Assembly (NCBI GenBank): GCA_964590255.1
Contig: CAZPYA010000039.1
Span: forward strand, 1-42,776
DNA: 42,776 bases
From: JAKIYB01 sp964590255
GTDB taxonomy: Bacteria > Armatimonadota > Hebobacteria > CAIYQO01
Direction: 5' to 3'
This document shows positions 1 through 7,549 of the stretch, piece by piece. The position numbers were made by a program, and so were the translations under genes. The number at the start of each line of letters is the position of its first letter. Position 1 is the stretch's first letter. The notes below the pieces were generated by a model. That model was given only the letters and a program-made list of their open reading frames with translations, was not told the origin of the DNA and made no database searches.

Positions 1-340
1 CGGCACCGAGGACTACTTCTGCGGCTCGTACAACTTCGAGAACAAAGCGACGAAGCAATACCAGGAATTCACCACCGCCTACGCCGGCATGCCCCACGTG
101 GTGCGCCCGGACGGCGTATACAATTCCCAGCAGCGCTTCAGCCTCTACCGCTGGCACATCATGGATCCCGTCCGATTCACCTCTGACCTCCGCGTGACCA
201 TCCAGGCCCTCGGCTGGCGCAGTGGCGGCCGCTACCTTCCCCTGCAGGACGATATCGCTTCAGTCGCCTTCTGGTATCAGACGCTGCCGACGGCGCCGTT
301 CCCGGCGCTGCCAAGTCGAGATGCGTTGGAGATTATCTAA
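1..340 (+). CDS. DUF2961 (GH172-type) glycoside hydrolase, 3' end only
   Basis: The reading frame is open from base 2 to the TAA at 338-340 and gives 112 C-terminal residues; the gene starts outside the window. The fragment begins with GTEDYFCGSYNF, the GTEDYF block typical of DUF2961 proteins, and continues with a YRWHIMDPVRF segment, also characteristic of that family, before a short tail ending in ALEII. DUF2961 corresponds to CAZy family GH172, whose studied members act on fructofuranoside or arabinofuranoside linkages; the substrate here cannot be told. No signal peptide or upstream context is visible. It is followed directly by a palindromic terminator and converges with the M24 gene. 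Family assignment is fairly secure, activity is not. Confidence 0.8.
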   Translation, partial: GTEDYFCGSYNFENKATKQYQEFTTAYAGMPHVVRPDGVYNSQQRFSLYRWHIMDPVRFTSDLRVTIQALGWRSGGRYLPLQDDIASVAFWYQTLPTAPFPALPSRDALEII

Positions 341-345
341 ATACT

Positions 346-372
346 GGGAGCGCGGATTTTTAATCCGCACGA
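346..372 (+). repeat. Dispersed palindromic repeat, copy 1
   Basis: This 27-base unit contains GCGGATT and AATCCGC as self-complementary 7 bp arms around TTT. It matches the unit at 40086-40112 at 26 of 27 positions. A degenerate inverted copy lies at 406-432, so this site is a head-to-head pair, unlike the solitary copy at 40086. Confidence 0.7.
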
Positions 373-440
373 GTTTCCGCTCTGTATATGGAACAGGTAG
401 CGAATTCGTGCGGATTGGAAATCAGCGCTCCTATTTTTTT
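346..440 (+). terminator. Rho-independent terminator formed by a palindromic repeat
   Basis: Arms 346-375 and 403-432 are imperfect inverted complements (about 25 of 30 positions pair) around a 27 nt loop. They are followed by seven T residues at 434-440. The stem begins six bases after the stop codon of the GH172 gene, so it should end that transcript. The opposing M24 gene stops at 442, just past the T-run. The left arm is also a dispersed repeat, see the copy at 40086. Confidence 0.7.
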
Positions 441-441
441 C

Positions 442-1614
442 TTACGCCCCCACCGCTTTACTGCACAGTTCACGAATCAGCGGCGTAATCGACTCCGGGC
501 CATCGGCGCCGATGATAAAGCCTTCTTCGATGCGGTTGGAGCCGGCGGGGTGGCCGAAGAGGCTGATGTCGGAGTTGACGCACATGCCGGCCTTGAAGGC
601 GTAGGTGGTGTGTTCCCCGGGATAGGGCGACTCGGCTTCGGCGAGGCCGATGCCGTGCATGGGCGGGTAGACGTCGTAGGCGGACATGTCGTGCTTGGCG
701 AAGACGGCCTTCACCGCTTTCACCATGTCGCCGGCGATGACGCCCTCGCGCAGGTAGTTGAGTTGCACATTGGCGGCTTCGAAGAGCACGCCCATGAAGC
801 GGCGTTGCTCGCGGGAGGCGGTGCCGGCCACGAAGGGATATTCAACCGTAGCGACGTAACCCTGATATTGCACGGCGAGAGCGGCCATGATCATGTCGCC
901 ATCCTGGATGACGCGGTCGGTGTCGCGGCCGATGATGGTAGCGGTGCGCGGGCCGCTGCCGAGGATCATGAAGTTGATGCCCTCAGCGCCGGCCATGCGC
1001 GCGGCCCCCTCGGCGGCGCCCGCCGCCTGGTACTCGGTGTTGCCGGGCACGCAGGTGTCCATCAGCTTCGCGTAGCCGGCGCACGCCTGCCGGCCGGCTT
1101 CGCGCAGGCAATCCAACTCGGCGGGGGATTTCACCAGGCGCAGCGCGTTGATGATGTCGGCGGCGTCAACGATCTCCAGGCCCGGCGCGGCGGCCTTCAC
1201 CCGCTCGAAGATGGGCGCGGGAATGTCCCACTGGCCGATGAGACCGAGCTTGCTGCCGCCCCGCAGCGTATCGGCGAGGATCTCGCGGAAGGAGGAGAAG
1301 CTGGCGAGTGGATAGTCGATCTCCTCGGGCACGGAGACGCAGGCGAACTCCTTCACGTTGCGCACGTCGGCCCAGGCGCTCATCTCGCGGGCGTATTGCT
1401 CGCCCTCCGGCGCGCCGGCAAGGATCGGCTCACCCTGGCGCGGAATGAAGCAGGCGCCGCGCTCGAAGATCGGCCAGAAGTTGGAGACGTAACGCAGGTT
1501 CTCCTTGCGATATTCGTCGCCATACAACATAATGCCGTCCAGCCCGGCCGCCGCCATGGCCTCCTGCATGCGCCCGATGCGCGCCACGAATTCTTCACGA
1601 GGAATGCGGGTCAT
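442..1614 (-). CDS. M24-family creatinase/Xaa-Pro-peptidase-like protein with degenerate metal site
   Basis: 390 aa. It has the creatinase_N plus pita-bread layout of M24 proteins. The start is set at ATG 1614 because AAGGAG lies 6 nt upstream; a longer reading to 1662 lacks such a site. In the C-terminal half the usual GD-x4-D metal aspartate is replaced by Ala (GDMIMAALAV, about residue 240), and the second Asp of the GY-x2-D block is Thr (GYVATVEYPF). The His in MHGIG (about 318) and the last Glu (NRIEEG) remain, while the Glu of the IEPG-type block is Asp (NSDIS). It is therefore unlikely to be a dimetal aminopeptidase. Creatinase itself is a metal-free M24 member, so a hydrolase of a small C-N compound or a non-enzymatic role are options. 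It is the last gene of the minus-strand run, 162 bp after the preceding one, and no signal peptide is present. Confidence 0.8.
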   Translation of the reverse strand: MTRIPREEFVARIGRMQEAMAAAGLDGIMLYGDEYRKENLRYVSNFWPIFERGACFIPRQGEPILAGAPEGEQYAREMSAWADVRNVKEFACVSVPEEIDYPLASFSSFREILADTLRGGSKLGLIGQWDIPAPIFERVKAAAPGLEIVDAADIINALRLVKSPAELDCLREAGRQACAGYAKLMDTCVPGNTEYQAAGAAEGAARMAGAEGINFMILGSGPRTATIIGRDTDRVIQDGDMIMAALAVQYQGYVATVEYPFVAGTASREQRRFMGVLFEAANVQLNYLREGVIAGDMVKAVKAVFAKHDMSAYDVYPPMHGIGLAEAESPYPGEHTTYAFKAGMCVNSDISLFGHPAGSNRIEEGFIIGADGPESITPLIRELCSKAVGA

Positions 1615-1696
1615 TGTGAACTCCTTCTGCACAGGCTCCCTTTTCGTCGGCCAGGGAGTCAATTCGTATATTCGTTATAGGTAAGCGCTGTCCTCG

Positions 1697-1766
1697 CAAT
1701 CGTAATCGAAAACCTGCCGATTCACGCTGCCCTTTCGAACACGATAATCGATTACGATTACGATTA
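1697..1766. repeat. Inverted repeat with three CGATTA units in the intergenic gap
   Basis: The gap 1615-1776 carries CGATTA three times in tandem (1749-1766), preceded by an overlapping 10 bp palindrome TAATCGATTA (1745-1754). The segment AATCGTAATCG at 1698-1708 is perfectly complementary to 1749-1759, giving an 11 bp stem with a 40 nt loop. There is no T-run for a classical terminator. On the minus strand a TATAAC hexamer lies downstream of it, toward the M24 start, but no convincing -35 box accompanies it, so no promoter is called. Confidence 0.6.
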
Positions 1767-1776
1767 TGAGAGTTCG

Positions 1777-3210
1777 TTACCCGATCCGTTCAAGTTTCAC
1801 ATCGTCAAACCATGCCGACCCGCGCCCATACAGCGCCAGGAATGGCATTACGTAGACTTCCTCTTCCGTATCCAGTTCCACCTGCAGCAGCGTCCAGTCG
1901 CAGTCGTCGCTGAGGTGCGCGGAGCGGGTTTTATCGATGACGTTGTGATAGGTGTATTCATAGCTGCCCATCTCCAGCCGGGCGAAGCGCTCGACGCCTG
2001 CCGTCTTCACCCACGCACTAAAGCGATAGCGGCTGTGCGGCTGCACCCGGCAGACGGCGCCCACCGGGAAGAGGCGCTGCCAGGTGTGGAACGTCGCGCC
2101 GGTGAGGCGGATACTGTGCGTCCCGCTGTGCGCGGCGTCGGTCGCCCACTGCCGCGGGTCTTCCAATACGAAGAGGGTGCAGTCCTCCGGTAGCCACGGA
2201 TCGACGGGCATCTCCAGATCATTCTCAATGTCCATGTAGAACGGCAGCGCGATGGCGAGGTTCTGCCACCGGGCAGGCTTCGGTGGATCAGCCGCTTCGG
2301 CAAGGAACTCCGCTGCCAACGTCGCGGGCAGGTTGACGAATTCGGTGCGCATCACGAAGTGGAAGAAGCCTTCGTCCAACTCGTCGAGGCCGGCCTGCTG
2401 CCAGACCAGGTGCTCGTCGAAGAGCTGAGAGCAGGTGGCGAAGAAGACCGGCACATTCGACTCGTGCACAAGCATGGCGGGATTGAAGACCGGGTGCGAC
2501 GCATAGGCAATCCACGCCCCCTGCGTCGGCGCGTTTTTCGACCGCCAGGATGCGCTGGCGTAGTCGGTGGCCTGAAAGAGCGCGTTGGAATGCACGATCC
2601 GCTTCAGCCGGTCTTGGGGGTCAGCCCAGATGGAATGCGACCAACGGCGGTCCTCCCCGCGTTCGGTCAGCGCGCCAGCGAGCATCATGTTGATGGGTTC
2701 GCCGCCATGCGGGCTCTCCTTCCACATCTCGGCGTCGATGAAGAAGCGATAACGCGCCTGCGTCGCGTCGTAGCAGAAGCGCAAGTCGTAGCAGATGCGC
2801 TGGCCTTTGAGGAACGCCCCGTCGATGCGGAAGCGCAACTCGGTGCCGCTCTCCTGCACCCAGGTGAGGGTGAGGCACTCGGCGATGGAAGCGACACCCT
2901 CCGTCAGGTCGCCGCAGCGCGACACGGGCAGGTTGAGGACGGTGTTATGCGCGGTGTGCAGGTCGTAGACCGCGCCGGGCGCCTCGCTGTTCGCCATGAT
3001 CGGCGCCTCGAAGGGCGAGAGCTGCCAGATATCGAAGGCGAGTTCCTCGCCTTCCATGGTGAAGAGCGCGATGGCGGCATCGCCGTCGAAGACGCGCCAG
3101 CCCCACCGCTCTTTCGCCACGCGAAATTGCGGCGAATACGGGCGCGGCTCTATCTGCGCCAGCGTGGCGCAGATGCGCTGATAGGTCGATATACCGTGGG
3201 TGGCATTCAT
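1777..3210 (-). CDS. Uncharacterised protein with C-terminal CBM-like beta-sandwich
   Basis: 477 aa, no signal peptide. I do not recognise the first 330 or so residues, which are rich in aromatic and acidic positions and look like a beta-sandwich sugar-processing or binding fold. The last 130 residues resemble carbohydrate-binding modules of the CBM4/9 type: YRFSAWVKTAG, then DWTLLQVELDTEEE, and the closing strand GSAWFDDVKLERI. The start is taken at ATG 3210 because AAAGGT lies 6 nt upstream. ATG 3225 (overlapping the previous stop as TGATG) and GTG 3228 are alternatives and would indicate translational coupling with the lyase gene before it. The tight link to a heparinase-like gene suggests action on the same glycan, probably in the cytoplasm because no export signal is visible. 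Confidence 0.7.
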   Translation of the reverse strand: MNATHGISTYQRICATLAQIEPRPYSPQFRVAKERWGWRVFDGDAAIALFTMEGEELAFDIWQLSPFEAPIMANSEAPGAVYDLHTAHNTVLNLPVSRCGDLTEGVASIAECLTLTWVQESGTELRFRIDGAFLKGQRICYDLRFCYDATQARYRFFIDAEMWKESPHGGEPINMMLAGALTERGEDRRWSHSIWADPQDRLKRIVHSNALFQATDYASASWRSKNAPTQGAWIAYASHPVFNPAMLVHESNVPVFFATCSQLFDEHLVWQQAGLDELDEGFFHFVMRTEFVNLPATLAAEFLAEAADPPKPARWQNLAIALPFYMDIENDLEMPVDPWLPEDCTLFVLEDPRQWATDAAHSGTHSIRLTGATFHTWQRLFPVGAVCRVQPHSRYRFSAWVKTAGVERFARLEMGSYEYTYHNVIDKTRSAHLSDDCDWTLLQVELDTEEEVYVMPFLALYGRGSAWFDDVKLERIG

Positions 3211-3224
3211 AGATGTACCTTTCA

Positions 3225-6200
3225 TCACCGCAACTGCCGAACCGGCAACGGGTGTGTATCAATCAGACGCATGGTACCGTCAAGCGGCGTCGTTTGCCAG
3301 ATGCCATTACGCAGGGACGCCAATCCGGCGCGACCGGCGAAATGCACGCCGTGCAGGCTGACGCCCAGTTTCGGGTTCGGCCGCAGGAAGATGAGGTCGC
3401 GGCCGGCGGCATGGGAGACGGCCAGCGTTTCCTCGCGCGGCAAGTATTCGACCGTCGGCGCGGGTTCATCCGGTCGGCGTGGGAAGAGCACGGCACAGAA
3501 GGTGGCGCCGGGACCGGCGGGCGCGTGCAGTAGCCAGTGCTCGGTGACGGCGAAATCAACCTCCAGGAAGCCGATGGTGGCTCGGCCTTCGGAGGTGAGC
3601 AGCTTCGGATTGACGATGCCTGCCTCAAACTCGACCGGCGGTGCAGTTGGCTCGATGAACAGCACGTCCAGCCCCATATCGAACTCCGGGTGGCCGGGGA
3701 ACCAGACATGGCTGCTGCCGAGCATTTCTGGTTTCAGCGAGAGCGCGTCCAGGTTCCACTGCGGTGCTTCGGGACCAACGCAGGTATCCTTCACCACCAG
3801 GTATTCGATGCCACCGGGGGCGGGCGCCTTCACCAGCAGCAGTTCACGGGTGAAGCCGCTGCGATGCTGGCCGTCGTAATACATGGCGTCGCAGGCGAAG
3901 GCGCGCGGGGCGATGACGGCACGCACGTAATCGGCTTCCGGCGCGGTGGCAAAGTGCTCCACCAGTCCGCTGGGTTGGCCCGGCAGGCTGAAGGTGACGG
4001 CGTTGTGCTGGGCGGCGGTGGCGCCGTTCTGCAATGGCAGACCGTCCAGCGCCAACGACACGCCGCGGCCGAAGTAATGGAAGGAGCCTTCGTCGTCATC
4101 GTGATGCGAGTGGACGCGCCCGGCCTTCAGGAAGAGGTAGCTGCCTCTGCCGCTCGCATCGTGGCTGCGCAGCACGGCGCCGACGTGCGGCAGTTCGTGG
4201 CTCTCGCGCGGGGGCATTACCGGCTCGATAGTCGGGTCGTGCATGAGATATTGCCGTGTGAAGGGATTCGCCGTCGGGCCGGAATGGTCCGGGCTGTTGT
4301 GCACCGGCGAGCCCACCGCCCGCCACGCCCACATCAGGTTGGACGCCAGCTCCGGGTCGGCATCTTTCACGAAGCCGGCCAACCAGGAGAAGAGCGGTGG
4401 CTGCTTCACCGCGTGGGGATGGTGCCCGATGGGCGGCATCGAGCGTAAGCCGCCATCGCGCGGATCTTCCGGCCCCAACGCCTTCAGCAGGAAGCGCATC
4501 CCCGCCTGCAGGCAGGGATCGGTGGAATAATCCTTCACTCTACAATGGCGCAACGCCCAGATAGCATAACTGTAGAGCTGTTGCCAGGTGGTGAAGAGAT
4601 AGCTGCCAACGTTTTCCTCGCCGCCGCCGTCCAGCCGCAGGTGGGTTTTCAACTCCCGGTCCATGCGCTCCACCATGAAGCGCACCCAGCGCTCGCTGCA
4701 CGGGTGATCGGAGAGGAACAGGCCGATGATGCCCGCGCAAATGAAGACGTCGGAATTGAAGTTCGGCAGATACGTCGTCTCGCCCGGGCGGAAGACGTAG
4801 GCCCACCAGTCACCATCGCTAAGGATATACGCCCCCAGTGCGCACAGACGGCGGGCCTTCCGTTTTTCCCCAGGGGTAAAAGCGTCCCATTGGATGTCGC
4901 AGGCGATGACGTAGCGCCGCAACGGGCGAGCGAGGGCGATGCAGTAGTGCCGGCTGACATACCCCTGATTGAGGATATCGGTGAGAATCGCCTCAATGTG
5001 TGTCGCTTCCTCGATAGGCGCCAGACCGTTCAACTCCCCCTCGATGATGTAACGGTCTGCACTGCGCATGTGCCGGGTTTTGTCATATGCCTGCTGCAGT
5101 TCCGGCACCGCCTGCACCTTTGCGCGGATAGCAGGGAAATCCGCCTTGCGGCAGAGCACGCGCGGGTGCGCGTCGCCGGCGTCCGTCCACTCGGTCACCC
5201 AGTCCTTCACCTTGTCGAGCGGAAGATCGCCATTGTGCGTCCGCATGGCCCACAGCGGGAAGGCGGCATCTGCCTCGCGGCGGATCGACTCCGGTTTCAG
5301 CGGGCCGCTCTCTCCCAGGCTCTCTTGCCGCGAAGCGAACGCCAGCAGCCAGCGGCGCGAGACGTTTTCAATCGGAAAACGGAAGTGTGGGCCATTCTCC
5401 GGCGAGTCGACGAGGAACACCTCCGCATTGGCGCCGAGGGTGCGGTGGGCAGGATGAATGACGTCATCGGGGATGCCCCAGTGAACGATGTCCAGCGGCA
5501 CCAGGCCGAGGATGGCGTCGCCGCGGGTGTCATACACGCCGAACCAGCCGCCGTCGATGGACGGCAGCGCCGGCCGCATGGCGGTGTAGGTTTTCAGCGC
5601 CGGCGCGCCCAGCGGCAGGTCCATAATCTCCCAACTGGCGGTGGAATGGGTGATGAGCCGGTTGGGCGTGAAATCGCCGCCAAAATCGAGCACCATGTTA
5701 CTCGTCGGGCACGGGCGCACGCACGGCTTTGCAATATTATCCAATCCCTGGTTCCAGTGCGACGCCGCCAGACTGCCGATCTCGCGGTACGGCCGCGGCG
5801 CCGGCCACAGGCGCACCGGCAGCGTGCTCGTTTCCCGCACCTCGCACTGCGCCTCACCCGGGCGCAGGATGAAGCGCATGGCGAAGCTGCCTTCGGCAGC
5901 CTCGTAACGCACCTCTACGGTCGTCCACAGCGGGCCGCTCTCTACCACCTGTGTGGAACATGAATGAAACGTCAACGGACTCTCAATACGACCGCGGCCC
6001 ATCCACGGGCCGTCACCCAGGCGCACACCGAGCAGCGGGCCGGGCGCAGCACTGTGAATTGCGCCCGATGCGGGCAGCTTCAGCGCCAGCACGCCATTCT
6101 CGAAGATAACGGCATCGCCGGATTCGCAGACGGTGACCCCCAGCGTCGGCTTTGTGTCGGCCGGTTCGCCGAGTGTCACATCAAACTGCGTTTCCTCGCC

Positions 6201-6443
6201 CGGCGTCAGGCTCTCCACCAGCAGGTGCACTCGGCCTTCCGAATACTGACATGGCACGGCACGGCCGTCGCGGATGACGCGGATGTCCCGCCCCTCCCCT
6301 GCCGGGAAGGGGTAGAAGACGATTGCATTCGTCCACTCTTTACCTAACGTCTCGCGCAAGGTCACACTATAGCGGTCGCGCCCGTTCCGGCGAACCGCGC
6401 GCGGGCGAACCCAGCGGTCATTCAATCCCCGATCGACAAACAT
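3225..6443 (-). CDS. Heparinase II/III-like polysaccharide lyase family protein
   Basis: 1072 aa, no signal peptide. The N-terminal 400 residues are beta-rich. Near residue 425 comes HPRVLCRKADFPAIRAKV, the linker commonly seen at the start of the alpha/alpha toroid in alginate lyase and heparinase II/III relatives. The toroid runs to about 740 and includes GGGEENVGSYLFTTWQQ near 604. A C-terminal beta-sandwich begins with GRVHSHHDDDEGSFHYF near 777, which matches the histidine-rich motif (H-x-H-x-D) of heparinase II/III proteins. Catalysis in that family is by beta-elimination of uronic-acid glycans; specificity here is unknown. The ATG at 6443 follows AGGGG, 11 bp after the stop of the upstream gene, so the two are co-transcribed. 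The lack of a signal peptide suggests it acts on imported oligosaccharides. Confidence 0.75.
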   Translation of the reverse strand: MFVDRGLNDRWVRPRAVRRNGRDRYSVTLRETLGKEWTNAIVFYPFPAGEGRDIRVIRDGRAVPCQYSEGRVHLLVESLTPGEETQFDVTLGEPADTKPTLGVTVCESGDAVIFENGVLALKLPASGAIHSAAPGPLLGVRLGDGPWMGRGRIESPLTFHSCSTQVVESGPLWTTVEVRYEAAEGSFAMRFILRPGEAQCEVRETSTLPVRLWPAPRPYREIGSLAASHWNQGLDNIAKPCVRPCPTSNMVLDFGGDFTPNRLITHSTASWEIMDLPLGAPALKTYTAMRPALPSIDGGWFGVYDTRGDAILGLVPLDIVHWGIPDDVIHPAHRTLGANAEVFLVDSPENGPHFRFPIENVSRRWLLAFASRQESLGESGPLKPESIRREADAAFPLWAMRTHNGDLPLDKVKDWVTEWTDAGDAHPRVLCRKADFPAIRAKVQAVPELQQAYDKTRHMRSADRYIIEGELNGLAPIEEATHIEAILTDILNQGYVSRHYCIALARPLRRYVIACDIQWDAFTPGEKRKARRLCALGAYILSDGDWWAYVFRPGETTYLPNFNSDVFICAGIIGLFLSDHPCSERWVRFMVERMDRELKTHLRLDGGGEENVGSYLFTTWQQLYSYAIWALRHCRVKDYSTDPCLQAGMRFLLKALGPEDPRDGGLRSMPPIGHHPHAVKQPPLFSWLAGFVKDADPELASNLMWAWRAVGSPVHNSPDHSGPTANPFTRQYLMHDPTIEPVMPPRESHELPHVGAVLRSHDASGRGSYLFLKAGRVHSHHDDDEGSFHYFGRGVSLALDGLPLQNGATAAQHNAVTFSLPGQPSGLVEHFATAPEADYVRAVIAPRAFACDAMYYDGQHRSGFTRELLLVKAPAPGGIEYLVVKDTCVGPEAPQWNLDALSLKPEMLGSSHVWFPGHPEFDMGLDVLFIEPTAPPVEFEAGIVNPKLLTSEGRATIGFLEVDFAVTEHWLLHAPAGPGATFCAVLFPRRPDEPAPTVEYLPREETLAVSHAAGRDLIFLRPNPKLGVSLHGVHFAGRAGLASLRNGIWQTTPLDGTMRLIDTHPLPVRQLR

Positions 6444-6454
6444 CCCCTACCCCT

Positions 6455-7549
6455 TTACGGTAGCACTTCCTGTACGGAGCAGTCATCGAAATAGACTTCA
6501 CTCTCGGCGGTAACGTCGATGGCGATGGAGGCGGAATTCACCTTGCCGGCTTTGCTCGGCGAGAAGAGGAAGCTGTAGAACGTCCACGCTTCGTTGGCCA
6601 GGAAGGCGTTATACGGGCGTAGCGTGTCTTCCGCCTTCGCCTCGCGCGAGGGGTAGTAGTAGGTCACTTCAATGTTGCCTTTGCCGCGCGCCCAGAAGCT
6701 GATGCGGTAGGTTTTCCCGCTGTTGAAGGGCAGCGACTGGTAGATGATGGTGTTGTCTTCCAGTAAATCCGGCGCCAGGCAGAGGGCTATCTGCCCGCTG
6801 TGCGCCTTTGCCGGGTCACGCGCGATAGGCGTCACCTTTTGCGGGATGACCGCGTTGAAAATCCACCCGCGCAGGTTCTGGTAACGCGCGGTGAATTTGT
6901 CCTGGGGCTGGAACTCCTCGAAGCCGGGATTTCTCAGCATGTTCTCGCCCAGCTTCTCGCCGGCGGGCAGTTCCTTGTCATACGGCGTATAGGCCAGGTG
7001 AATAGGCTTGCGCACGAACGGCATCAGCTCGATGGTATCCAGCACCATGTTGCCCATGCGCCCCTGTGCACCGTAATACTGGAAGTCCAGCCGCACCGCT
7101 TCATCTTCCACCGCGATCTTCTTCGACATCAGCCCGTACCAGGAGTGTTTCGTCAGGTTGGTATGCGCTGTCTCCTTGTTGAAGAAGTTAAAGTAACCCT
7201 TCTCCTCGCCGGCAACATACAAGTTATAAATGCCGCAGCTCGGGCCGATGACACATTTCAGCCGCACCTGATAAATGCCCTGTTTCGGCACTGGCACGGT
7301 GAGTTGCAGCGTGGAGTTCTTCCCCATCGGCACGAAGGTGAGGGCGCGCTCTCCGCTGAACGGCAGCATCGCCGGATCGGGCGCGCGGATGATCAGCAGA
7401 TCACCCCCACCCACGATCTTCGCGGCCTTCACCAGCTCCTCGGCTTCCCACAGCAACTTGGGCGCCGGCGCGGCTGGCGGCGCCTGCGCCCACAGCGGTA
7501 GCGCACAAAGTAGCAGCAGGCCGAGGAAATTACAGGTTTTTATCAACAT
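6455..7549 (-). CDS. Exported two-module carbohydrate-binding-like protein
   Basis: 364 aa. The start at 7549 gives a clean signal peptide (MLIKTCNFLGLLLLCALPLW, then AQA) and has GGAG 7 nt upstream; the longer reading to 7606 would bury the signal behind Arg/Pro-rich sequence. Residues 25-165 look like a beta-sandwich sugar-binding module. After a GENMLRNPGFEEF linker, residues about 200-364 resemble CBM4/9: KTYRISFWARGKGNIEV, and the last strand SEVYFDDCSVQEV. No catalytic domain is seen. The start lies 20 nt inside the end of the preceding gene (stop at 7530), so translation is probably coupled to that exported lyase-like protein, and the pair may act together on one polymer outside the membrane. 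Confidence 0.75.
   Translation of the reverse strand: MLIKTCNFLGLLLLCALPLWAQAPPAAPAPKLLWEAEELVKAAKIVGGGDLLIIRAPDPAMLPFSGERALTFVPMGKNSTLQLTVPVPKQGIYQVRLKCVIGPSCGIYNLYVAGEEKGYFNFFNKETAHTNLTKHSWYGLMSKKIAVEDEAVRLDFQYYGAQGRMGNMVLDTIELMPFVRKPIHLAYTPYDKELPAGEKLGENMLRNPGFEEFQPQDKFTARYQNLRGWIFNAVIPQKVTPIARDPAKAHSGQIALCLAPDLLEDNTIIYQSLPFNSGKTYRISFWARGKGNIEVTYYYPSREAKAEDTLRPYNAFLANEAWTFYSFLFSPSKAGKVNSASIAIDVTAESEVYFDDCSVQEVLP

Noticed and set aside
388..1680. Long plus-strand open frame opposite the M24 gene
   Set aside because: It is an antisense shadow of a well-recognised protein, rich in Gly/Ala/His with no domain; high GC content leaves many such frames open.
1749..1766. CGATTA units as a CRISPR array
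   Set aside because: Units are 6 bases with no spacers.
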